The position numbers and the translations under genes are program-made. DNA of 64,000 nt from Lentinus brumalis (taxonomy: Eukaryota > Basidiomycota > Agaricomycetes > Polyporales > Polyporaceae). Below, piece after piece: positions 24,473-34,929 of this stretch. The notes beneath the pieces were generated by a model, which did not search any database, was not told where the DNA came from, and worked only from the letters and a program-made list of their open reading frames with translations. The stretch covers positions 62,001 through 126,000 of the forward strand of contig MARA01000044.1 of the NCBI GenBank assembly GCA_001792895.1. The letters are read 5' to 3'. How positions within the stretch are numbered: position 1 is the first letter of the stretch; each line of letters opens with the position of its first letter.

Positions 24473-26586
24473 ATGCTGCAGGCCAGCACCAAGGACGTGC
24501 AAGAGTTCGCACAAAAGCTAACGGAGGAACTCAATACTGCGGCCACCAGTGGCAAAATCCAGGTGCGTACCGCGTACCCCATGGCAATTCACGCTCTCAC
24601 ACGTTGAAAATGAGTTCATCTCAGGACTGAAGAAAATCATCGAGGCCACAGTATGGACCAAAGCATTCGATTCAACTGAAGTGCGTGTTCGGTGCGATGC
24701 CTGGCTCGACTGATCAGAACTTTACCCACTCTCAGACCGCAATGCAGCTTCAAAATGCCATATACCACCCCTCAATATTGCCGCAAGGCAATAATAGCGA
24801 GCGCGGGCGGCCTTCAACACCTACCACAGCCGAATTCGTGAGGACGGGATCCGAGAAATCGAGGCGCGATGGTGGCATACTGAGCCCGTGCCGGAGAACA
24901 CCGGACGCCGTATCTCTCTGGAGTTCTGTGATTTGACCGCCCAGCACAAGACCTGGCGCGTCGAAGAAGTTTGGGCGCCGGAGACTGTCGAATGCGCATC
25001 GTTCGAAGCGTTTGCGTGTGCCGCTCAACGGTTCCGCGTCCAAGCAGATCGGAAGTATCGCCACCCCTTTGTCCCTTCGACGGGCTTCGACGCTCTCCTC
25101 AAGTCAGGGCGTACTTCTTTCGACTCGCTGGCGAGCCGTCCCATCGCAGACATCCTGGCGGACCTGTCTGACGTGGGTGTTGTGCCGTACATTCGCAATG
25201 ACGAAGCGAATCAAGGTCAAGAATCCCCTTGGAAGGAGTTCCCGGCCTGGGAGCGCACGCTACCGGCGTGGTGCTCAACGCCAAATCACTGGATAGAGCC
25301 AATCCCCCGCCTGGCTTCGCGGACAGTCAAGGCCCCCACCCGCTAAGAGAGCAGTACTACAAGAAGGTACCCACTCTGTTCATCCCGGGAAATGGACGGT
25401 GCATCGTTTCATGTGCGAAGAAGCCCGACGTCATCTCGCGCGCTCTGTTCATCCCCGTCCATGAGATACGCTATCCAGGGACTGTGAAGGCCATCCTAAA
25501 TCAAGAAGCGGATCTTGTACCCTACGGCGCACACTTTGTGCCGGGGAAAGTCACCCTCGACGCCGCGCAGGCGCTGCTCGGGCGCGTCATCCAGTCCTCG
25601 ACGGAACCCCGCTCAGACCCTGACGAGTTTCCAGCCGGGAAACGCCGCAAGGTCAACAAGTACGCCGCGCAGCACTCTGGAGGAATATGTGCTCTCCCTC
25701 AGGTCCGTACAGACAGAGCAGTACGGGGACTCGCGGGATCCACTTGCCGTGCTCGCCGTCCCTTGTGCATGGGTCGGTGCTGCGGTGCTGCCAGCAGATG
25801 TGAAGGCGCTGGAGATTGCGGCAGGGATGATATCTGAGGGAACGAATGCCTCTGTGGGGAAGCCCGAGGCAGAGGATCGCCTGTCGTCCAGTGACTGGTC
25901 CGACAAGACGATGGCGTGTATCCGGAAGCTCAACGCAGACGGCTTTGACCCGGTCGTGGAGGTACGAGGCTCTTTTCACCCTGGTGTCTCAAAGCTGACG
26001 CGCCGTCTCAGGTTGGTCCTGACGGCGTGTTCGTCGGTGGCGATCTGGGAACCTCGAAGGGTGACGACGATGAGTATGAGGCTGAGATCACTGGAGTTAA
26101 GCCTGGTGTTTGGCTGATGTCGGTCGAACCGGCCGAAGGCGAGGAAGCAGATGAAGACAGACTAATGCACCTTGATCCACTGCTCATCCGGTTCGTCTGG
26201 GCGAGCGACGGGAGCGTCGATTACGGAGCGCTTCCTCGCCGAGGCAGTATCCAAGCCCAGAGCAGTGGCGATCCCGACGCGACCTGGGAGGTCGTCGGCT
26301 CCTTCAGCGTCGACTCTGGCACGGTGTGCCTGTTCTCCAAGTACGCGCTGGATAATATTTTTTCCACTGGGAAGGAGGAGGACCGCGAAGCGATGTTGGA
26401 AGCATTTTTCGATGATGGTGGCGAGGGGAACGTCTTCGTGCCCAGCGGCGTAGTCACTGGTGAGTATCTTGAATTTATCTTTTGATCATCACAGAACCTG
26501 CAGCTTCGTCAAGCGACGATGGGTTTGAGATTGAGGGACGCCGTGACGAAGATGGGCAGATCGTAGAGCTGAGACTGCGAGTGTGA
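24473..26586 (+). pseudogene. Uncharacterised gene, copy B of the inverted duplication; degraded
   Basis: Homologous to 9977-12194 along its whole length, including upstream sequence. Starts MLQASTKDVQEFAQ at 24473. Relative to copy A: (1) the acceptor of intron 1 has changed from CAG to AAT, and the next usable CAG gives an immediate stop (GAC TGA); (2) a 16-bp deletion near 24800 shifts the frame; (3) one base is lost near 25300 (CCCGCCG to CCCCCG) but the G missing from copy A is kept; (4) about 73 bp are missing near 25675. The C-terminal part (VGSFSVDSGTVCLFSK, FVPSG, ELRLRV-stop at 26584) is still readable. It is a likely pseudogene with no assigned function. Confidence 0.75.
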
Positions 26587-26993
26587 GGTCGTCAGGCCTG
26601 AGGCGGCTCACTCCAGGACGACTCGAACCGCAGCTCAAGAACACATGTACGGCTTTCTTTGTCGTGATACGTGAGGCCTATCCCACCATGTAGCCGACGT
26701 AGCGGATATGTATGCTATGTGTATACACGGGGCCAGTGGCTGGCTGCCTCACGCTCGATCCTCCACGTTCGGCGACCCTGATCAATAGGGCTGAATGCAC
26801 TGTTGATGTTTGAAAAAGGACTGTTTCGGTGCGTATGGATACAAGTCGTGACATGAATGTGTAAGAACTAGTGGATGAGGTGCGTGCGATAAATTAGGTC
26901 GTCTCTGGAACCGATCAATAGTAAGGTATGGTCTGGACGCTAGTCATGATATGAGTGTCATATGCGACGGAAGAGGGTCCCTGTGCCCATGGT
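26587..26993. other. Intergenic region
   Basis: Convergent gap between copy B and the MFS gene. No gene or repeat seen. Confidence 0.5.
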
Positions 26994-28883
26994 CTACACC
27001 GCCTGCTCTCCCTTCTTCTCGTCCTCCACCGGCGCAGGCTTAGGTTTCTTCCCCGTAGGAGAGTACCTGCTCCTCCTGCGCAAATGTGGGCCATATCGAC
27101 GCAAAACGAAGGGGATGGGGGCAAGGAGAAACGCGACGAAGCCAAGCAGCGTCGAAGCCCACCGCGGATTCATCCCCTGATACATCTGTGTCGCGAACAG
27201 CGGGAAGACGGCGCCGAATATACTCCGCACGACTATGGTTGAGGAGAGCGCGCTCGCGGCGACGAAGAGGTAGGCGTCGACGGTGTAGTTGATGAGGCCG
27301 AGGAAAATCCAGATGATCGCGGTCGACATTGGGATACCCGCCATCAGCGGTGCCCAATAAGAGACGTTCGGGTAGGATGTCCACCCGAACCAGAAGAACG
27401 ATAATGCAAACATAGGGGAGGCATAGAGGCAGGGTTCCAGGCGGTACTCGGGGGTACGGGCGCGGGCGCGTATTTTTCTATAGCGGCGGCGTAGCGCGGA
27501 TTGAAGGCGAACAGGTAGATGATAACACCAATGACTCCGCCGACGAAGATAGGAATGAAGGTTAGACCAACGAAGCCTTCGTTGAAGCCGTGAAGCTGGC
27601 CAAAGACGATGGGGTAGGACTCGAACAGGAGATAGATGATGCCGTACACGAACTATAATGCTAGGTCAGCCATCCGCTGAACGCCAGCATGGAAAGGGGG
27701 ACGTACGCTCATGTACGCAGTGATTGCAATGAGCATAGGCTCGCGCACGAGAATGTTGAATGGCCTCGTGAACACGCGTTGGAAGCGCTGCGAGAGAGTC
27801 TGTTTATTCTTCTCCATCGGCGCCCAATAGCGGGTGTCACCAGTCTCCCTCCTCAGCTTTTCCGCCCGACGGACGAGAAGGACAGGCCTATGTATACATA
27901 GCATTAGTAGGCTTCGTAGGACGATAGCACTGAACGCTCGCTCACATGAAGGTCTCGGGCAGTGTGAAGAAAATCAGGATGAGACAACCGCCGGCAAACA
28001 TAGCCAGGAGCCAGAATACCCAGCGCCAGCTTACACCTGCGACAGACATGAAGCCACTGATCGTCGGCGCAAATGATGGGCCTGCGAAGGGCGCAAGGGT
28101 GAAGAGCGCCATCGCCTTGCCTCGTGTGTCCGGATCCCATATATCCGACAGAACCGCGCTGTCAGAAGACGTCAGCAGCGTATACTATAGCGATGCCGTA
28201 GCGTACTCACCCGCTGTTAGCCAGCGGACCCGCAGCGAAGATGCCGCTCAAGAGACGGAAGATGAGGATAGACGCTGTGTTGGGCGATAGCGCGCAACCC
28301 ACTTGGAACCCGGTGTAGAAGAGGAAGGATACCAAGAACACGGCTTTCCGGCCATACTCTTCTGAGAGTGGGCCCCACGCCAACGGACCGACACAGTATC
28401 CGGCGACAAATATGGCGATGGTCAAGGTGGCCACTTCGGTTCCGAAGTGGAAGTGCTCGATGAGCTGCGTGACGATTCCTGATGGTGCTGACGACGCGAA
28501 TGTGCTGCGGATTACAGATGATGAGGACCGGCCTAGGGGGCAAACACTGACAGATGGAGGAAGACATACGCGTTGAACAACAACATCGCCGCGAGGGCGG
28601 TAATATACCATCGGTACGCCCGTGACCATGACTTCGGGTTTGCAGGGTCGTCGAGAGGGATGTTGACCTCGAACGAGTCTTCGGGCTCCTCGCCCGCAGC
28701 TGGTCCGTAGGCTTCGTGCTCGAACTGCGCGTTAATGTCGATATCTTGCCTCGAAGCGGACCCCGCCGGGTCAATTGTTGCGGAAGTCTGTGATGAGGAG
28801 TCATCACCTAGAGACTTTGGCCTGTAGAGCTCGTTCTCTTTCTCGGAGGGGGGAGCGAGCGCGGAAGGTGACGGTGACGACAT
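26994..28883 (-). CDS. MFS drug/polyamine transporter (DHA1-like, 12 TM), one-base frame break
   Basis: Starts at 28883 with an acidic cytosolic N-terminus and the family motif NPLD/NP-like segment DDPANPKSWSRAYRW before TM1 (YITALAAMLLFNA). TM2-TM5 include the MFS signature GPLSEEYGRKAVFL and SILIFRLLSGIFAAGPLANSG. After a loop (RYWAPMEKNKQTLSQRF) come FVYGIIYLLFESYPIVF, FIPIFVGGVIGVIIYLF, FALSFFWFGWTSYP, and the terminal helices with a basic tail ending EKKGEQAV. Such pumps export drugs or polyamines across the plasma membrane by proton antiport. Near 27450 the frame shifts by one within a run of five C (minus strand). Six C would restore the expected PPEYRLEP sequence, so this is either a real lesion or a base-call error. 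Confidence 0.88.
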
Positions 28884-29579
28884 GTCGAGGGGTGGGCGGA
28901 TCGACGCCTACTCATCTCGCAGGCGCAAGATAAAGTATCAACTTGGCGGACCATGGCCCACCCCGATCCCCGAGGGTTATGACTAGTCCGCGAAGGAGAC
29001 GCCACCCAAGATCTCGACAGAAACGCTTTAGTCCAGGTCCGTGTGTTGGAGTATGCTAGTGGCAAGGTCAGCAGCTGGGCGATTACTCAGAAAGCGCTCA
29101 GTGGCTTGTATCCGGTTAATAAGTAAGGTTCGGCCCCGGCGATCATACGAGGACAGTGAGAAGGTTCATAGCCCGGACCTGGTCTCGTATCGAGAAGCGG
29201 ACGAGGTGGGTGCAAGATAGATGCTGCAGCTATGCAGTACTCTGCACGCTCACGAAGGGACCAAGCCTCCTTCAAACCCACAGCAGCACTAGGACTGGCC
29301 ATGGTCGTACGACTGACCTGCACTGCCACCGCTCCTACCCCTTTCATCACGTCCCCATCCAGTGGCATCGTCCGTGCCCGTCGCACGGAGTCAGCGGGAT
29401 GTTATTGCAATCCACCCGACGAATTGCGCACACTTACCGACCACTATGTCCTGCGGAATATCATACAGTGAGGTCATCGCAACTAAGCAAAGACACTTTC
29501 GAAGCTAGTCCTGCATGTAGGTTGATCAGCACTCATAACAGTAGGGTGTCGAACTCGGCGGGAGTTAGCACGTACTGTT
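28884..29579. other. Intergenic region
   Basis: About 0.7 kb with short open frames on both strands but no recognisable protein, splice pattern or repeat. Confidence 0.4.
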
Positions 29580-30918
29580 CTACTCTGCCATGTCTGCGCC
29601 TATCGCTGCCGCCAGCTTCCTCGCCGCCCGTTTCACCTCGCCCCTCTCGCCCATCATCGTCAGCTTGACACTGCCCGTGCCCTCTGGAGTCACACTCAGA
29701 GGAGTCAGCTCATGCCTCCCGAACGCCCAGTTCAGAATATGATATCCGCTCTCCAGCCTGACAAAGCCCTTCACGCGCCATACCGACTCCTTCGATAGCG
29801 CAGCCAACGCCTCCATCAGCCGACCCTCTGCGAGGAATGAGTCGTCGTCTTGCCCGATGTGATCGCAGCTCCCATGCTCTTCCGCATGGGTGTGGTCGGC
29901 ATGCCCACAGCCATGATGAGTGCTGGTGGGCTTATGGCCACGGTATATCGTCACTGTCTCCACCTCGTCGTGGTGACTGGGTAGGGAGAGCTCCGGGCTA
30001 CCGAGCTGGTAGAGCTTCGAATCGAGTCCCATAACGATCGCAGGGTCGACACCGTCTCGGCCCTGGCATTTGGCCTTCGGCGTGGTGTCATTGAGGGTGT
30101 TCAGGTGGTCGATGAGGATGTCGAGCTGCCGTTCCGATATGTGTTCCCATTTGTTCTGTCAAGATATGGTTAACGGCGCGCACGCGGGAGAACTCGGTGT
30201 GTTGCCGCACGATCAGGATGACATCCGTATAACTCGCTTGCATCTTCGCCGTTGGGGAGGTATCCTCATACCCCGTAAAGTTCTCGGCGTCGATGACGGT
30301 CACGATGGCGTCGAGCTTAAGGTCGTTGTTCGTCTCGCGTTCAAGCTCCCGAATTTGGAACGCTAACGTCGCCGGGAAAGCTGATCCCCTACGAGATGAG
30401 CGAATGCTCAATCAGCCTCATCTCCCGCTGAACGCAAAGAGATCCGATACTGACGAGCACTCGATGAATATCCTGTCGGGGCGGTACTTCTCTTCGAAAG
30501 GTCAGGGCGGGATTTCGACAGTAGTGCGCGAAAGCTCAACCTCGGATCTCCAGCAGCGCGGTCTTCATTTGTCCAACAAGAACGCAGCACCTTAAGATGA
30601 AAGGAGGTTAGTTATGCTGGTGGCAGAATGTAATCTGCCTATGAGCCGCCACCTTACATGCAACCGTTCAGAATCTCGCTAACGGCGGCCAAGCTGGACT
30701 GTTTGGCCAGCTGGCTATCGACTGCAAGTCGTTGTGAGTTGTCATCTTTCCGCAAATGTTGGTCAGGACTGCAGCTAACCTTCGACATCTCCGAACTCGT
30801 TCTTGAGCAGAACGACTTTGTAGTCCTTGGGCAGTCGTGGGAGTAAGGATAGGATGATCGATGTCTTGCCCGCACCGAGGAAGCCAGTGAAAACTGTGAT
30901 GGGTATGTTGTTCGGCAT
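29580..30918 (-). CDS. COG0523/CobW-family GTPase metallochaperone, ZNG1-like
   Basis: Starts MPNNIPITVFTGFLGAGKTS at 30918, with a Walker A at residues 12-19 (GFLGAGKT). After small introns the CxCC metal motif appears as LNGCMCC, joined across an exon border. Then come ECSGSAFPATLAFQI, LDAIVTVIDAENF, and NKWEHISERQLDILIDHL with the NTLNDTTPKAKC region. The C-terminal CobW_C domain contains a histidine-rich insert near residue 340 (HHGCGHADHTHAEEHGSCDH), a likely zinc-binding loop, followed by RVKGFVRLESGYHILNWAFGRHEL. ZNG1 proteins deliver zinc to methionine aminopeptidase in eukaryotes; that role here is inferred. Confidence 0.88.
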
Positions 30919-31191
30919 CTTCTATGTGTCTATGTTGCCGACCAGTCTATACTGCGATGATGGAGGTGGCTAAAGACGAGCGAAAACATACTTACTGTAC
31001 AGCCGTCGTACGACCGAGCCCAGCCGGCAGTGGGCGGCCCGCCCAACGCATCCCAAGTTTGCCAGTACGTGCTCAGCCTGAATGAAGTTGAACCCGTCCA
31101 ACAAGACAAGACGATGAGAATCCACGAGCTATGCTACAATATGCCTAATAGTACATACTCTACATCCAACGGGAGTCAACGAAGAAGGGAC
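30919..31191. other. Intergenic region
   Basis: Short gap between two minus-strand genes; nothing recognised. Confidence 0.4.
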
Positions 31192-32445
31192 TCAAGTCCG
31201 CTTGACCAACCCAACCCTGCTAAGTTTGGTATCCGGAGGCTTGAGACGGCCCAAGCCACCTAACGACCCGCTCTGCCGTGCGGTGTTCCCCAGAATCTTT
31301 GCGCGAAGCGCACTCACAGGGTCGCCGCCGCCGCTACTTCCACTATTTCGACTTGACTTCGCCCCACTCCCGGAGGCTCGCAGCGAAGACGGAGTCCTGG
31401 GCACGACGCCGATCTCGACGCCCACTTTCCGTCGCTTCGCGCTCTCCCGTTCTTCCAACGCCTGCCTGCCCTGCTCCCATGCCTCTTTGGCCTTCGCCCG
31501 GATTTCCTCGTCGTCGTCAGCGGGCAGAGCGAGTACCTCAGGGAGACCATAGGCTCTCTTGACGGCCTCGTCCGCCTCCTCGCGCGCCTTGTCGATCTTC
31601 TTCTGCTCCCGGAAGCGTTTGCGAAGGCGCTGGGAGTGCGCATAAGGGTCAGAGCTGTAGTGGTCGGAAAGGTTCTGGAGGGCTTCGATGCGGGGTATCT
31701 GGACGTTGTTCATGTGGTTCTGTGCGGCTGTGGACTTCTCGAGAGCAGCAAGGGGGTCAACGGGGCCCTGGTTCGGGTCGGTCTCTGTGTAGAGGATGAG
31801 TGTGGGTGCACAGCGCGATTGTGGCGAGGACGTACCGTGGACTGCGTATCCTCCGTTCTCTTCAGGATCCCATTCCTCATCCTTCTGTCGTGCTCCTGAC
31901 ACTACGACGTATCGGGTATTCTGCGCAATGATTGGTCCCGTGCCGACTGCGACAACAACCCGTGAGGGCTCACCTTGGGATCCGTCTCAATCTCGAACCA
32001 TCCGTCGCACAGATGACACTTGCACCGGAACGAGTATATGGGCGTCGAGTAGTAGTTCCCAATCTTCTTCTTCTCTGCGTTGTAACGCACGCCCATGCCG
32101 ATATGGTTGTTACATGTTCCGCTGCATGAGACAGTCAGGGTCGAAACAGTCGAAGAGACACGGGATGGGTGCTCACCACCAGATGTTGAACGGCAACTCA
32201 AAGCGCACAATGAGGATTCCCTTGTCTATCTTCCGCGCTCGGTCACCAAGGGCATGTTTGCCTGTGCAGTACGTTCAGGACATGACCGGTCGTAAAGCGA
32301 GGGTCGCGGCGTGCCTCTGTAAGCATTTAGACTGCTATGCTTCTCTGGATCATAGTCCGGGGGGTAGTATTTGTTGAAGCCTTCACAGGTCGTAAGCCAC
32401 ACAATGCTATAAAGACAGCTCAGCAGCCGACTGCTCACCTTGCAT
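31192..32445 (-). CDS. CWC16-family splicing factor (SAF4/CCDC130-like)
   Basis: The first exon is ATGCAAG at 32445, spliced to GFNKYYPPDYDPEKHSSLN, the family's invariant opening. It continues KIDKGILIVRFELPFNIWC, then CGTCNNHIGMGVRYNAEKK with GNYYSTPIYSFRCKCHLC, which holds four zinc-binding cysteines, then FEIETDPKNTRYVVVSGARQ. The IETDPKNTRY-VVV-SGA form marks the CCDC130/Saf4 branch rather than Yju2. The remainder is charged coiled coil and a low-complexity serine/glycine tail ending LSRVGLVKRT. These proteins act late in spliceosome catalysis. It is divergent to RPS20. Confidence 0.92.
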
Positions 32446-32723
32446 GACTGTCAAGGCACCGAGGCTGGTGGTGGTCGAGGTATGAGGTAATTTGCAGTTA
32501 TTTTGCAACTTAGCCTTGGCCTAGCCAGCCCAAATTCTCGAGGAAATGCTTCGGCAATTTCCGGCAGCTACATGACCCAGCGCTCGGAGGCGAACCTTAT
32601 TTTTCTGTACTATCAACAGAACTCGCCCTCAGGTATGCGTCCCCGCTGCTCTGCCTCGCACGTCCAGCAAACTCACGAATACACCCTCATAGTCACCTTC
32701 TGACTCATCAGCAAGTATCCAGG
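32446..32723. promoter_or_regulatory. Divergent promoter, SAF4-like / RPS20
   Basis: 278 bp between two start codons, with pyrimidine-rich stretches just upstream of the ribosomal-protein ATG. No specific site assigned. Confidence 0.4.
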
Positions 32724-33268
32724 ATGAGTTACGTCGCTAAGGGTGAAAAGGAATACGATGCGACCGGTGCCCCCGTGCCCGCCGCGAAGATCCACAAAAT
32801 CCGCATCACGCTCACGAGCAGCAACGTCAAGAACCTCGAGAAGTGTACGTGCTCTTTCTCGTACTGATATAGGGGAATGGGAGGTCCTGAGCGACATGCG
32901 TAGTCTCGGCGGACCTGATCAACCGGGCGAAGGACAAGCAGCTCCGCGTCAAGGGCCCCGTCCGTCTCCCCACCAAGGTCCTCAAGATCACCACCCGCAA
33001 GTCTGTGAGTACCTCATTGTTCATGGCGCGCAGACAGTTGTGCTGAGAAACGTTGCTCGTAGCCTTGCGGTGAGGGTTCGAAGACCTGGGACCGCTACGA
33101 GCTCAAGGTCCACAAGCGTTTGATCGACCTCCACTCCTCCAGCGAGATCGTCAAGCAGATCGTGAGTAGTCGCTGTTTGTACGTTTGCGGACCGCTCGCT
33201 CATCTTCATTGCAGACCAGCATCAGCCTCGAGCCCGGTGTCGAGGTCGAGGTTACCATCTCGGCTTAG
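32724..33268 (+). CDS. RPS20: 40S ribosomal protein S20 (uS10)
   Basis: Starts [20 protein letters not shown] at 32724. Three short introns. After splicing: [19 protein letters not shown], a joined [78 protein letters not shown] and ISA-stop at 33266-33268. Length and motifs match uS10, a small-subunit protein of the 40S head. The codons are strongly C/G-ended, as expected for a highly expressed gene. Confidence 0.97.
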
Positions 33269-33571
33269 GTTGTATATGCACTCGTGTATGTTCTAGGCTG
33301 TACACAATATCACGCTTTCATGACCGACTTCCATCGTGTGCCACTACCAGCTTTTACCACCTCAAGTGATGTGCGCATCACCGCGGCCCGCCCATGGTGC
33401 GGGAACGGGTTGGTTATGATCAAAGAAAGCGCTGCCCATTCCGTCCTATGTAGTACACAAGCCTGCTCTACTCCGTCCGACATTCATAATTACTTCACCG
33501 GATCGACATGGTTCGTCCCCTGTAACGACATTGAGCGTTCAATTTAACCCCCTTATACAGTAGGGGTGAAC
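33269..33571. other. Intergenic region
   Basis: Convergent gap between RPS20 and ARPC2; nothing recognised. Confidence 0.4.
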
Positions 33572-34687
33572 TCACGATGCGGTCTTTCTGTCGCCGACAG
33601 CTTGCTCCGTCTTTGCTCGGTTGAGCACTTTCTGGAACTCGCTCACGCGGTGACGCATGCGCGAATGCATGTACGCCTTCGAGCACTTGATGTGGTAGTG
33701 CAGGTAGTCACGGAAGAGTTGGATGTGCGTGATCGTCGCGTTCGCGGTGGCCTGGTTGGCGAAGTGGCGAGGGAAGAGGACGAAGGTCACGTAACCGACG
33801 TCCTCTGTGTCGTTGAGTCCGGACAAATGCCGAATCTCCAATGGCGGTTCGCGGGTGGTGTAAAGCACCTGAGGTGCGCTCTGAATGGTCGGTAGCCGAC
33901 GGGCATCCACAAACTCCTGCATCCGAGGGACACCGTGGTCACCAAGCAGTAGAAGGAAGGACAACAGCGGACGGACCTGCAAGAAGACCTTTCCGTATAC
34001 CCGATCGGTCTCTTCCCTGAACATGGTCGAGAAGATGACGGTAACGCGGTCGGAGGAGGCTTGCACGTAGATGACTTCCTCATCGCGGTAGTGGAGGGCC
34101 ATCAGATCGCCCTGACCGCTCCCCGCCGCCTCGAGCTCCTTCTGCGCCTGGAAGCTAAGCTCGAACGGTGCAGCGAGTGCATTGCGCTTCATCATCGCCA
34201 GGGAGTAGAAGAATGCCTCGCGCTCCTCTGGAACGGATATGATGTCTGCAACACATGCGCGATGTACAGATGTACTCACCGCCTTCCGGGGGCAACTGCT
34301 CAAGATCAATCTCCACACTGACGTTGTAGTCGCTCTCTGGCTCCGACCTGAGGAGAGACCCATATTCCCGCTTCAGGATATCGTTCACGCCATACCGGAC
34401 AAGCTCAGGCCAGCAGCGGATGTTCATAGAGAGCAGGAGCACAGTCTTGCGGTCGGGAGTCGACAAGTGGAAGCGCACGCCATCGAAGTCGACGAACTGC
34501 ACATCGAGAGAGGAAGGCCTTGCGAGGCGTCGTCAGCAAACGGCTGCGGTGTATGCATGGACAACGCGCATACTTGATTGCCTTCTCGGCGAGAGTCGTC
34601 TGGATGATGTAGTTGTGGGGCTGTAACACTCGAGTTGGCAGCGGAAGAGGGCTCAGCAACGTTCGCAAATACCTCGAGGAGAATCAT
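33572..34687 (-). CDS. ARC35: ARP2/3 complex subunit 2 (ARPC2, p34)
   Basis: The first exon is MILLE at 34687, spliced to PHNYIIQTTLAEKAIK. Then FDGVRFHLSTPDRKTVLLLS, SMNIRCWPELVRYGVNDIL, YNVSVEIDLEQLP, and a long exon with ADIISVPEEREAFFYSLAMM, DEEVIYVQASSDRVTVIFS, GKVFLQVRPLL, PRMQEFVDAR, GYVTFVLFPRHF, and the characteristic helix KAYMHSRMRHRVSEFQKVLN. ARPC2 is a core actin-binding subunit of the seven-protein ARP2/3 complex that nucleates branched actin. It is divergent to the eIF4B-like gene, 242 bp apart. Confidence 0.95.
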
Positions 34688-34929
34688 GGCGTGCAGCAGG
34701 GGTCGCGCAGGTCGTGTCGGAGGTCGTGGACGTCGTCAGGAACGGCGAGCACGGCGCAGCGGATGCGGGCGGAGTGTCCCGTGACGGGGCGATGGGCGTG
34801 AGAAAGGCTGCAATCGTCGATGGACGAGCACCTGAGAAATATTTCCTGAGTCTGACCCAGTCTCACAGCACACAAGTCTCCCCTTGTCCGCCGCATTTCC
34901 GTTAAAAGTACTCCGAGCAGACAGCCAAA
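34688..34929. promoter_or_regulatory. Divergent promoter, ARPC2 / eIF4B-like
   Basis: 242 bp between two start codons on opposite strands; no specific element recognised. Confidence 0.4.

Noticed and set aside
29156..29668. 170-codon plus-strand frame between the MFS and ZNG1-like genes
   Set aside because: No motif, start context or splicing support; it overlaps the 3' end of the ZNG1-like gene.
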